From the NCBI GenBank assembly GCA_002350625.1, contig DEFE01000019.1, forward strand, positions 37,060 to 69,298: a stretch of 32,239 nucleotides of DNA, given 5' to 3'. Each line of letters opens with the position of its first letter. The stretch's first letter is position 1. The translations under genes and the position numbers were made by a program. Source of the stretch: Lachnospiraceae bacterium UBA2860 (GTDB taxonomy: Bacteria > Bacillota > Clostridia > Lachnospirales > Lachnospiraceae). Below are positions 1-6,344 of this stretch, one piece after another. Below the pieces are notes generated by a model. It saw only the letters and a list, made by a program, of their open reading frames with translations. It made no database searches and was not told the DNA's origin.

Positions 1-581
1 AGGTCGGTCTCGGTCTCGGTGCGGAACGTAGTCTCAAGGATGCCGGCTCTCGCCCCGCCGATCGCGGCGCCGTATGCGAGCGCGCGGTCAAGCGCCTTGC
101 CTGTCGCGTCCTGCTGTACGGCAACAAGCATCGGCGTGCCCTTACCGGCCAGATATTCGGAGCGGACCGTGTGGCCCGGAGCCTTCGGCGCGATCATGGT
201 GACATCGACGAAGGAAGGCGGCACGATCTGATTGAAATGGATATTGAAGCCGTGCGCAAACATGAGCATATCGCCCTCTTTTAAGTTCGGCTCGATATCC
301 TTCTTGTACATGGAAGCCTGCAGCTCGTCATTGATGAGGATCATGATGATGTCCGCGCGCTTCGCAGCCTCTGCGGCCGTATAGACCTCAAGGCCCTGCT
401 CCTCGGCTCTCTTCCAGCTCTTGCTGCCCTCATAGAGGCCGACGATCGAGTGGAAACCGGAATCCTTCAGGTTGAGCGCATGCGCATGTCCCTGGGAGCC
501 GTAGCCGATGATCGCAATCGTGGAGCCTTCAAGAAGCGACGGATTGCAGTCTTCCTGGTAATAGATCTTTGCCTGTGCCAT
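1..581 (-). CDS. ilvC: Ketol-acid reductoisomerase, N-terminal part (runs off the left edge)
   Basis: This enzyme converts 2-acetolactate or 2-aceto-2-hydroxybutyrate to the dihydroxy acid with NADPH, the second common step of valine, leucine and isoleucine synthesis in the cytoplasm. About 193 residues are visible. They start MAQAKIYYQED and carry the Rossmann dinucleotide motif GYGSQG (residues 26-31), then the segments MLMFAHGFNIHF and MIAPKAPGHTVRSEY, which are strongly conserved in IlvC. The ATG at 581 has a perfect AGGAGG (591-596) nine bases upstream. The gene begins 31 bp after ilvN ends with no terminator between, so the two are almost certainly one operon. The C-terminal knotted domain with the metal-binding residues lies outside the window. 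Identification is by recognised sequence and is very secure. Confidence 0.97.
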   Translation of the reverse strand, partial: MAQAKIYYQEDCNPSLLEGSTIAIIGYGSQGHAHALNLKDSGFHSIVGLYEGSKSWKRAEEQGLEVYTAAEAAKRADIIMILINDELQASMYKKDIEPNLKEGDMLMFAHGFNIHFNQIVPPSFVDVTMIAPKAPGHTVRSEYLAGKGTPMLVAVQQDATGKALDRALAYGAAIGGARAGILETTFRTETETD

Positions 582-612
582 ATTGCATTTCCTCCTCATG
601 CATATTGAATAC

Positions 613-1110
613 TTATAAAAATACCACGTCCGCGGCGCCTCGAGACAGGCCCGTGATGCCGGTCCTCGCGATCTCCGCGATCTGATAGTCGCTCAGCATA
701 TCAATAAGCGCGGCAAGCTTCGACTGGCCGCCCGTGAGTTCGATGATCAGAGAATCCTTCTGCACGTCGACGATATTGGCCCGGAAGATATCCGCGATCG
801 CGATCACATCCCTGCGGTTTGACACGTCCGCCATGACCTTGATGAGGATTTCTTCACGAACGACAGAATTGTCGCGCTCGAGCACCTTGATGTCGCGCAC
901 GTCCTCCTGTTTCCTGAGCTGCTCGACGATCTGGTGCAGGACGAGATCATCGCCGCGGCTGACGATCGTCATGCGGGAAATCGCGGGGTTCGCGGTCACG
1001 CCGACGGTCAGGGAATCAATATTGTAGGCTCTTCTTGAGAACAGGCCGGCGATTCTGGAGAGCACGCCGGCGGCATTGTCGACGAGAAGTGATAAGATAA
1101 TGGTGTCCAT
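613..1110 (-). CDS. ilvN: Acetolactate synthase small (regulatory) subunit
   Basis: This is the regulatory subunit of acetohydroxyacid synthase, which binds the catalytic IlvB subunit and confers valine feedback inhibition. The 165 residues match the usual IlvN/IlvH length. An N-terminal ACT domain spans about residues 3-78, with the typical opening LLVDNAAGVLSRIAGLFSRR and the YNIDSLTVG segment, followed by the C-terminal ALS_ss_C domain ending in GxxxLSRG. The start at 1110 is preceded by AGGGAG. No ilvB lies upstream within the window; the neighbour is a sensor kinase gene ending 83 bp away, so the catalytic subunit must be encoded elsewhere. The short leader (about 28 nt) leaves no room for a T-box or attenuator. 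Confidence 0.96.
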   Translation of the reverse strand: MDTIILSLLVDNAAGVLSRIAGLFSRRAYNIDSLTVGVTANPAISRMTIVSRGDDLVLHQIVEQLRKQEDVRDIKVLERDNSVVREEILIKVMADVSNRRDVIAIADIFRANIVDVQKDSLIIELTGGQSKLAALIDMLSDYQIAEIARTGITGLSRGAADVVFL

Positions 1111-1144
1111 AGAAAGGATCTCCCTTGCTGAGCATTTATATGCT

Positions 1145-1172
1145 ATTTTACATCGAATTCCCTGTTTGTCAA
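1145..1172 (-). promoter_or_regulatory. Sigma-A-type promoter of ilvN-ilvC
   Basis: Read on the minus strand there is a perfect -35 TTGACA (1167-1172), a 16-bp spacer and a -10 TAAAAT (1145-1150). Transcription would begin near 1138, giving a leader of roughly 28 nt before ilvN. It lies between the sensor kinase stop and ilvN, so it separates the two operons. Confidence 0.75.
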
Positions 1173-1193
1173 TTCCAAGGCGGCGGAAGCGCC

Positions 1194-2675
1194 TCAGCCG
1201 TGTGAACCGCCTGCTTCTTCAGACGAATTCTTATACAGCTTAAGGCGCATATAAAATTCCACGCCGCTGTCGTCGTTGACAAATCCGTACTCGCCCCCGG
1301 CCATCCGCATAATATCCGCCACGATGTAGAGGCCTAAGCCTACGCTTGCCGCCTCTTCCTTCTGGTCGCCGCGATAGAAATTCCCCCAGATCTTCTCGGC
1401 AAGAGCGTCCGGGACGCGCTCGCCGTCATTGTGCACGCCGATTCGCGCGTACCCGTCGTCGGCGGAAAGGGACAGGATGATTGTTTTCCCGCTCTTTGTA
1501 TGGACGATCGCATTCATCATATAGTTGTGTACGGCCTGCTCGATATATACGGGATCGGCGACCGCATCGATACCGGGGCTGATCCTGCTCTCAAAAACAA
1601 TCTGTTTTGACAGGAGGATGCTCTCGTATTTACCTGCCAGCTCCGTGATGAATTCCGTGAGGGATATGCGCCGCGGCACGTAGGCGAAATCTCTTTTTTG
1701 TCTCTGCGCGTCTTTCAGAATGTTGCTGATGAGGAAGCTCATCTTTTCGATCTCTTCCATCATGGACGCACAATAATAGTTTCGCTTCTCTTCGTCCGTC
1801 TCCTCCTGCAGGAGTTCCATCTGGCTTGTGAGAATGGCGAGAGGTGTTTTCAGCTGATGGGTAATCTGTGTGATGGTCTCCTTGCGCGCCCGCTCGTCAT
1901 AGAGATTTTCAAGATCCATTGTGCGCATGAGATAGGCGTAATTATCAAGATCATGCTGATACGTCGACAGCCGCCCGGCGATCCGGTTGAGCTTCCAGGC
2001 CACCTCGCGGAAAGAATTATCGGGCATCAGCGCCGTAATTCGTCCCTCGTAATCGCCGTTGGCAAGCGCATCCACTTCCTGCATGATCGCGCGCCCCGGC
2101 TTCAGATTCCTGCCGAGGATCGCCCGCAGGCAGAAAAAAGCGGCAAGAAGGCAGATAGCCGCCGTAACCCACATGGCAATTTTGTAAGTGGTAACTCTGT
2201 TGCTGACCCCGGCAAGCCGGATATACAGATAGATGAGATACTCTCTGTCACCGGAAGTGATCTTTCCGTAGAGCGCGGTCTGCGAGCCGTGCTCTTCCGT
2301 TTCATAAGCGGTAAGCGCCTCCCGTGTAAATTTGTCAGCCTGTCCGGAGAGCAGCTTTCGCCGATGCTCCGTATTTTCACCACCGTCGTCTGCCGCAAGA
2401 ATGGCAAACTCGCTGTTCATGATAAGATAATGGATATGACTGGTAGACAGGTTCTCTATAACATCTTCCAGATCGGCGTTTGCGGCATGGGGATTTTCAA
2501 GCATGTACTCGAGATCAATCCGCCCGAGCCTCCGATAGGCCCGCTTCAGGGACTGCTTGTGCAGAAAGATCTGCGAGGGGAACATCATGACGCTTGCGAA
2601 GATGGCAAGTACTGCGAGAACGACGGCAAGAAGGAGCAGAAACTGCATTTGGATCTGATGCCGCATTCTCTTCAT
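1194..2675 (-). CDS. Two-component sensor histidine kinase
   Basis: A 493-residue membrane sensor kinase. The order is TM1 (about 12-36), an extracellular domain of about 125 residues with no recognised fold, TM2 (about 165-188), a HAMP-like linker, HisKA with the phosphoacceptor H273 in THQLKTPLA, and a HATPase domain. That domain shows an N-box around 381-392 (AVHNYMMNAIVH), HNDGER at 415-420 and the G-box VGLGLYIV near 445-452. It starts 9 bp after the response regulator stop. Its ribosome site GAGGAG sits over the regulator's last codons, so translation is coupled. The signal is unknown. The immediately upstream YesL-family cluster is the nearest candidate target, but this is inference only. 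Confidence 0.93.
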   Translation of the reverse strand: MKRMRHQIQMQFLLLLAVVLAVLAIFASVMMFPSQIFLHKQSLKRAYRRLGRIDLEYMLENPHAANADLEDVIENLSTSHIHYLIMNSEFAILAADDGGENTEHRRKLLSGQADKFTREALTAYETEEHGSQTALYGKITSGDREYLIYLYIRLAGVSNRVTTYKIAMWVTAAICLLAAFFCLRAILGRNLKPGRAIMQEVDALANGDYEGRITALMPDNSFREVAWKLNRIAGRLSTYQHDLDNYAYLMRTMDLENLYDERARKETITQITHQLKTPLAILTSQMELLQEETDEEKRNYYCASMMEEIEKMSFLISNILKDAQRQKRDFAYVPRRISLTEFITELAGKYESILLSKQIVFESRISPGIDAVADPVYIEQAVHNYMMNAIVHTKSGKTIILSLSADDGYARIGVHNDGERVPDALAEKIWGNFYRGDQKEEAASVGLGLYIVADIMRMAGGEYGFVNDDSGVEFYMRLKLYKNSSEEAGGSHG

Positions 2676-2684
2676 ACCGGATAT

Positions 2685-3365
2685 TTACTCCTCTTTGAAA
2701 CAGTAGCCGATGCCGTAGACGGAGTGAATGTATAGACAATCACTGCCCATCTTTTTTCTGAGCTGCTTGACGATGGTGTCGACGGTCCGGATATCACCAT
2801 TGTAATCAAAGCCCCAGACGGCGTCGAGGATCGTCTCACGTGTCATCACTTTATTCTTGTTCTGGATGAAGTAGACAAGAAGGGCAAACTCCTTGGGCGT
2901 GACCTCGATCACTTTCCCGCTCACGCGGACTTCCTGTCCCTCCAGATCAATTTCAATTTTGCCGGAAACCAGCTTCTTAGTAACGGGATTGCATCGCTTT
3001 AAGAGGACTTCCATGTGCGCCTCAAGAACGCGCAGGCGGAACGGTTTTGTGATGTAGTTGTCGGCGCCATTTCCGAGACCCTCAAGCTGATCCTCTTCAC
3101 TCTCTTTTGCTGTCGTCATGATCACAGGCACGTTCGAGTACTCACGGATTGTTTTAAGGATCTGCATGCCGTCAACATCCGGAAGCATCACGTCAAGGAG
3201 CACGATGTCAATCTCATGATTGGAAGAGAAAAACAGATCCAGGGCTTTCTGCCCCTCGGCAGCCGCAATCACCACATAGTTTCTGCGCGTGAGGTATTCT
3301 TCCATACTCTCAAGCAGCTTCGGATCGTCTTCAACAAGCAGAACTACATGTTTTCCGTGCTTCAT
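2685..3365 (-). CDS. OmpR/PhoB-family response regulator
   Basis: A 226-residue transcription regulator paired with the sensor kinase that follows it. The receiver domain (about 6-120) has the acidic pair E12/D13/D14 (VEDDPK), the phosphorylated D58 in VLLDVMLP, the conserved T in MTTAKE and the K of ITKPF. The winged-helix DNA-binding domain fills about residues 130-226 (EVTPKEFALLVYF, TVDTIVKQLRKKM, YGIGYCF). I chose ATG at 3365 because GGGAG lies just upstream and the receiver begins at once. An in-frame ATG at 3413 would add 16 residues unlike the family. An 8-bp inverted repeat lies upstream at 3407-3442. Confidence 0.94.
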   Translation of the reverse strand: MKHGKHVVLLVEDDPKLLESMEEYLTRRNYVVIAAAEGQKALDLFFSSNHEIDIVLLDVMLPDVDGMQILKTIREYSNVPVIMTTAKESEEDQLEGLGNGADNYITKPFRLRVLEAHMEVLLKRCNPVTKKLVSGKIEIDLEGQEVRVSGKVIEVTPKEFALLVYFIQNKNKVMTRETILDAVWGFDYNGDIRTVDTIVKQLRKKMGSDCLYIHSVYGIGYCFKEE

Positions 3366-3406
3366 CCTATTTTCTCCCATCAGAAAAGCATACGTAATAA
3401 TCTTAA

Positions 3407-3442
3407 ATATCATAAAGCATAATGATGAGAGAAATATGATAT
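3407..3442. promoter_or_regulatory. Inverted repeat upstream of the response regulator
   Basis: ATATCATA (3407-3414) and its exact reverse complement TATGATAT (3435-3442) flank 20 bp in the 102-bp gap between the YesL-type gene and the regulator. No T-run follows on either strand, so it does not look like an intrinsic terminator. It could be a regulator-binding site or a leader hairpin. I could not place a convincing -35/-10 pair here. Confidence 0.35.
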
Positions 3443-3467
3443 CTGATTACCTATTATATCCGCTGTT

Positions 3468-4103
3468 CTATTCCTCTCCGCTGTTCATCAGTTCGTCAAA
3501 GATCGGATTGATGAGCTTCGAAGACACATAGGCCGTCACACTGCCCACGCCCAGGATCCAGAACATCGTGAGTGCGACGAAGACTGTCGGAACAAACAGG
3601 AAGATGAACCAGGGCACCACATGAAGCACTACGAGGATCGCCGTTCTCGGAAGCTTCACGATGGCGATCCTGCCGGCATTTGCAAGCGTTCCCTTTACGG
3701 TGTTCTCAAACTTAGCCTGCAGCGGCCACACATAGCTGAAGACGCCCTGCGCGACCATGATGGCCACCATGCAGAACCCGAACATGAAAGAGCCGAACGT
3801 CCCCTCCCAGTTCCGGATGATGATCATGTCGCTGACCAGCACCGCCGCCGCTAGAATGTAGATCAGCGTGAGCGGCACAGTCTGCTTGAAATTCGATTTG
3901 AACGCGGAGAAAAAGCCGCGCACCATATAGCCTTCTTCATTTTTCGCGCGGCGCAGCATCACCGTATAGAGCGCCGTCGTCGAAGCCCCGAAGGTGATCA
4001 CAGGGATGCAGCAGACAAGCCAGATCAGATTCATCATCACGAGGTCGAACACGAGCCCCATGAAAGAAAAAAACGGATTGCTCTCAGAGAAAAATCTGCC
4101 CAT
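3468..4103 (-). CDS. YesL-family (DUF624) membrane protein
   Basis: A polytopic membrane protein of 211 residues. It opens with the family signature GRFFSESNPFFSFMGLVFDL, followed by a hydrophobic hairpin containing CCIPVITFGASTTALY, and has about five membrane segments in all. DUF624/YesL proteins are often found with carbohydrate-uptake and two-component genes in Firmicutes, but their biochemical role is unsettled. Two in-frame starts compete. ATG 4112 overlaps the upstream stop as ATGA, but its GAGGA would have no spacing. ATG 4103 has GAGGA nine bases away, and I chose it. The gene follows the membrane protein gene directly, so the two are translationally linked. Confidence 0.87.
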   Translation of the reverse strand: MGRFFSESNPFFSFMGLVFDLVMMNLIWLVCCIPVITFGASTTALYTVMLRRAKNEEGYMVRGFFSAFKSNFKQTVPLTLIYILAAAVLVSDMIIIRNWEGTFGSFMFGFCMVAIMVAQGVFSYVWPLQAKFENTVKGTLANAGRIAIVKLPRTAILVVLHVVPWFIFLFVPTVFVALTMFWILGVGSVTAYVSSKLINPIFDELMNSGEE

Positions 4104-4108
4104 ATCTA

Positions 4109-4840
4109 TCATTCCTCACTTGTGTCGTCTGTGGGCTGCCTGCCTGCATCTGTCGAAAGCAGCGCGTCCAGCACGAGCATCGCGTTGTTCGCATCCGGCG
4201 CGCCTTCCACGAGTCCGGCCACCGGGTCTTCCACGAACATGGACACTTCCTTCCAGAGGTCGCTGTCTTTTAGAGAGAGCCCGTAATTCTTCTCCTCTCC
4301 CTTTCCGATCGTGTTGTCGCCCTGGTCCTCGATGTCATCTCCCGAAAGCCGGCCCGGCGCTTTTACGAGCTTTGTCGAAAATGCCGCCGCCTCTTTCTCG
4401 TTCATATACTGATCAAGGTCCGCGAAGTAGCCGATCCCCGCCAGTTCCCGGAAGAAGGTCTCGCCCGCGATGATGAGGTCATATTCGTTCGCGGCGACCA
4501 TGACGCTGATGCGGACCCTGTCATTCGAGGAGGTGATGCTGTAAGCGTCGTCGAATCTCACGACATCGTGCTTTCCCGTGCTGTGAAGCAGTGTCTTTAT
4601 CTTCTCCGTAAATGCGGCCTTCGCGTCGTCGTCGAAGTACTCCTCAAAAACCGCCGCGGAAAATATGTGTGTCTCCTCGGGATGGAAGAAAATCCTGGAG
4701 ATAAGGACGATGCCCAGAATCAGTATGGCGGCGACGATCCCCACGGGCAGCGCGTAATAGGTCTTAAAATGCTCCAGCTTCTTTCCGAAGCTCATCTCCC
4801 TGAATGCCTGTCGTTCATGTTCTTTCTCGTGCGGAAGCAT
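4109..4840 (-). CDS. Single-pass membrane protein with extracytoplasmic domain, unknown function
   Basis: A 243-residue protein that I cannot assign to a named family. A charged cytoplasmic N-terminus (MLPHEKEHERQAF) precedes one membrane segment (about residues 33-53, VGIVAAILILGIVLISRIFF), and the rest lies outside. The outer part includes YDLIIAGETFFRELAGIG and YFADLDQYM, which resemble pieces of extracellular solute-binding proteins; this is suggestive rather than proof. The tail is acidic (DDTSEE). The start at 4840 has AAGGA upstream, and the upstream ORF extension to 4912 lies inside the DUF815 gene. It overlaps the DUF815 gene by 26 bp and is adjacent to the YesL-type gene, so the three are one translational unit. 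Confidence 0.8.
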   Translation of the reverse strand: MLPHEKEHERQAFREMSFGKKLEHFKTYYALPVGIVAAILILGIVLISRIFFHPEETHIFSAAVFEEYFDDDAKAAFTEKIKTLLHSTGKHDVVRFDDAYSITSSNDRVRISVMVAANEYDLIIAGETFFRELAGIGYFADLDQYMNEKEAAAFSTKLVKAPGRLSGDDIEDQGDNTIGKGEEKNYGLSLKDSDLWKEVSMFVEDPVAGLVEGAPDANNAMLVLDALLSTDAGRQPTDDTSEE

Positions 4841-6140
4841 AAGTTTCGTCCTTTCCGGCCAGATAATTGATAAACTGCTGCGCCGTGCGGCCGGACATGC
4901 CGCCGTGCGCAATCTCCCACTTGTTTGCCTCGGCGAGGAGCTCCTCCTCCGTGAGGTTCAGCGCCGGGCAGCGCTCGGCGAGACCGCGCACGATCTGCCT
5001 GAATACGGCCGGCGACGGGCGCATGAATCCGATCGTCACGCCGAATCTGGCGGCGAGGGAGAGCTTCTCCGACATCGTGTCGGTGCGGTGGAGCTCATCG
5101 TCCCCTTCGACCTTGTCCTTCCAGCTCTCCCGGATCAGGTGCCGGCGGTTGGATGTCGCGTAGATCAGCACGTTTTCCGGCTTCGTCTCGATCCCGCCCT
5201 CGATGACGGCTTTCAGGTATTTATATTCCGTCTCGAATTCCTCAAAGGACAGGTCGTCCATGAAGAGGATGAAGCGGTAATTCCGGTTCTTGATCTTCGA
5301 GATGACCTTGGAGAGGCAGCGGAACTCGTGCTTATAGATCTCGATCATGCGGAGGCCCCGGTCGTAGTACTCATTAAGAATCGCTTTGACAGCCGTGGAC
5401 TTTCCGGTCCCGGCGTCTCCGAAGAGAAGCACGTTGTTCGCCGGGCGTCCGGCGACAAAAGCCTCCGTGTTGTCGATCAGCTTCTGCTTCTCGCGCTCGT
5501 AGCCGATCAGGTCGCTGAGGACCACATTGCTCGTCGCCGTGATCGGCTCGAGGATCTCCCCGCCTCCCTCGCGGATCCGGAACGCTTTATTGAGGCCGAG
5601 CTCCCCGACCCCGTATCTCCGGTAAAAATCCGTGACGATCGCATAGAGCTCCCTGCCGTCTGCGGCCTCCTCGATCGCGGCGCTTAAGGCCTGCACCTTT
5701 TCACTCACGCTCTTATTGAAGATGCGCTCCGCTTTGCCGACGGCCTTGTAGTGGCTGATGACAGAGAAGCAGTCGATGCCGAGCGCCTTCTCCATGTCGG
5801 AAAAATCGTAGTCAAAGAGCTGCTTGAAGACCGCAAAGTCATTTTCTGCAAAGGTATTGACCGAGCCTTCGTTTGCGCCGACCTTCTCGGACACAAGCGT
5901 AAATGGCGTCTCCGTCATGGCGAGGAGATACGCCAGATAGTTGTGCCAGAGATTCCTGTCAAAGCCGTAGGTCGTCGAAAGATCCAGGAGGCGGTTCACC
6001 TCGTCGAGGATCGCGCCGACCAGCTCTTCTTTTTCATACGCTTCCTCATAGAAGCGGTGGCAGATCCCGGAAAGCGCGAACAATATGCTGTCCTTCGGGA
6101 TTTTGCGGTATATGATAAGCTTGGAAACAAGTCGATACAT
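4815..6140 (-). CDS. DUF815-family AAA-type ATPase
   Basis: A 441-residue cytoplasmic ATPase of the DUF815 family. The N-terminal half (1-200) is helical and lacks known motifs. The C-terminal half is an AAA module with Walker A GDAGTGKST (241-249), Walker B FILFMDDLSFEE (about 290-301), and a sensor-like region around YATSNRRHLI. The family is widespread in bacteria and has no established function. It is the first gene of a divergent minus-strand cluster, with GAGGTG as its ribosome site and a promoter at 6162-6190. Its 3' end overlaps the next gene by 26 bp. Co-occurrence with a membrane protein and a YesL protein suggests work at the membrane, but that is inference. Confidence 0.9.
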   Translation of the reverse strand: MYRLVSKLIIYRKIPKDSILFALSGICHRFYEEAYEKEELVGAILDEVNRLLDLSTTYGFDRNLWHNYLAYLLAMTETPFTLVSEKVGANEGSVNTFAENDFAVFKQLFDYDFSDMEKALGIDCFSVISHYKAVGKAERIFNKSVSEKVQALSAAIEEAADGRELYAIVTDFYRRYGVGELGLNKAFRIREGGGEILEPITATSNVVLSDLIGYEREKQKLIDNTEAFVAGRPANNVLLFGDAGTGKSTAVKAILNEYYDRGLRMIEIYKHEFRCLSKVISKIKNRNYRFILFMDDLSFEEFETEYKYLKAVIEGGIETKPENVLIYATSNRRHLIRESWKDKVEGDDELHRTDTMSEKLSLAARFGVTIGFMRPSPAVFRQIVRGLAERCPALNLTEEELLAEANKWEIAHGGMSGRTAQQFINYLAGKDETYASARERT

Positions 6141-6161
6141 AGATTCACCTCACTTCTGACC

Positions 6162-6190
6162 ATTATACTAGCCGCACCTCCGCGCGTCCA
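6162..6190 (-). promoter_or_regulatory. Promoter of the DUF815 gene cluster
   Basis: On the minus strand a perfect -10 TATAAT (6162-6167) is preceded by a 17-bp spacer and a -35 TGGACG (6185-6190, four of six). The start would fall about 15 bp before the DUF815 start codon region. It is divergent from the hybrid kinase promoter about 45 bp away. Confidence 0.55.
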
Positions 6191-6211
6191 TGAAGAATTC
6201 CCGAAAATCCA

Positions 6212-6240
6212 TGGTCAAATCAGGCGTTCTGTTATACAAT
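6212..6240 (+). promoter_or_regulatory. Candidate promoter of the hybrid kinase gene
   Basis: TGGTCA (6212-6217), a 17-bp spacer and TACAAT (6235-6240) would start transcription near 6247 and give a leader of about 90 nt that contains the duplicated ribosome-site region. Confidence 0.45.
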
Positions 6241-6270
6241 TGTGACAATAAATCGCTCTTATTCAGCTAA

Positions 6271-6344
6271 TCGTCGTTCCTGTGCTGCGGAGGGATTCCG
6301 CATGCGATCATCATCCCTGTGCTTCGGAGGGATTGCATATGAAG
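6271..6344 (+). repeat. 37-bp tandem duplication of a ribosome site plus ATG
   Basis: Two adjacent 37-bp units (6271-6307 and 6308-6344) share CCTGTGCT, CGGAGGGATT and a following ATG at the same position (ATG at 6302 in unit 1; the true start ATG at 6339 lies in unit 2). Both copies have GGAGG at a good distance from an ATG. The first ATG opens a different reading frame that runs on into the kinase gene. Confidence 0.8.

Noticed and set aside
1181..1192. Intrinsic terminator after the first sensor kinase
   Set aside because: The small GGCG/CGCC hairpin is followed by GCCTTGG, not a T-run, and it overlaps the ilvN promoter region.
1111..1193. T-box or leucine attenuator before ilvN
   Set aside because: The leader between the promoter and start is about 28 nt, too short, and no T-box sequence was seen.
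1698..2735. Plus-strand reading frame of 345 codons opposite the first sensor kinase
   Set aside because: Antisense shadow of a complete HisKA/HATPase gene.
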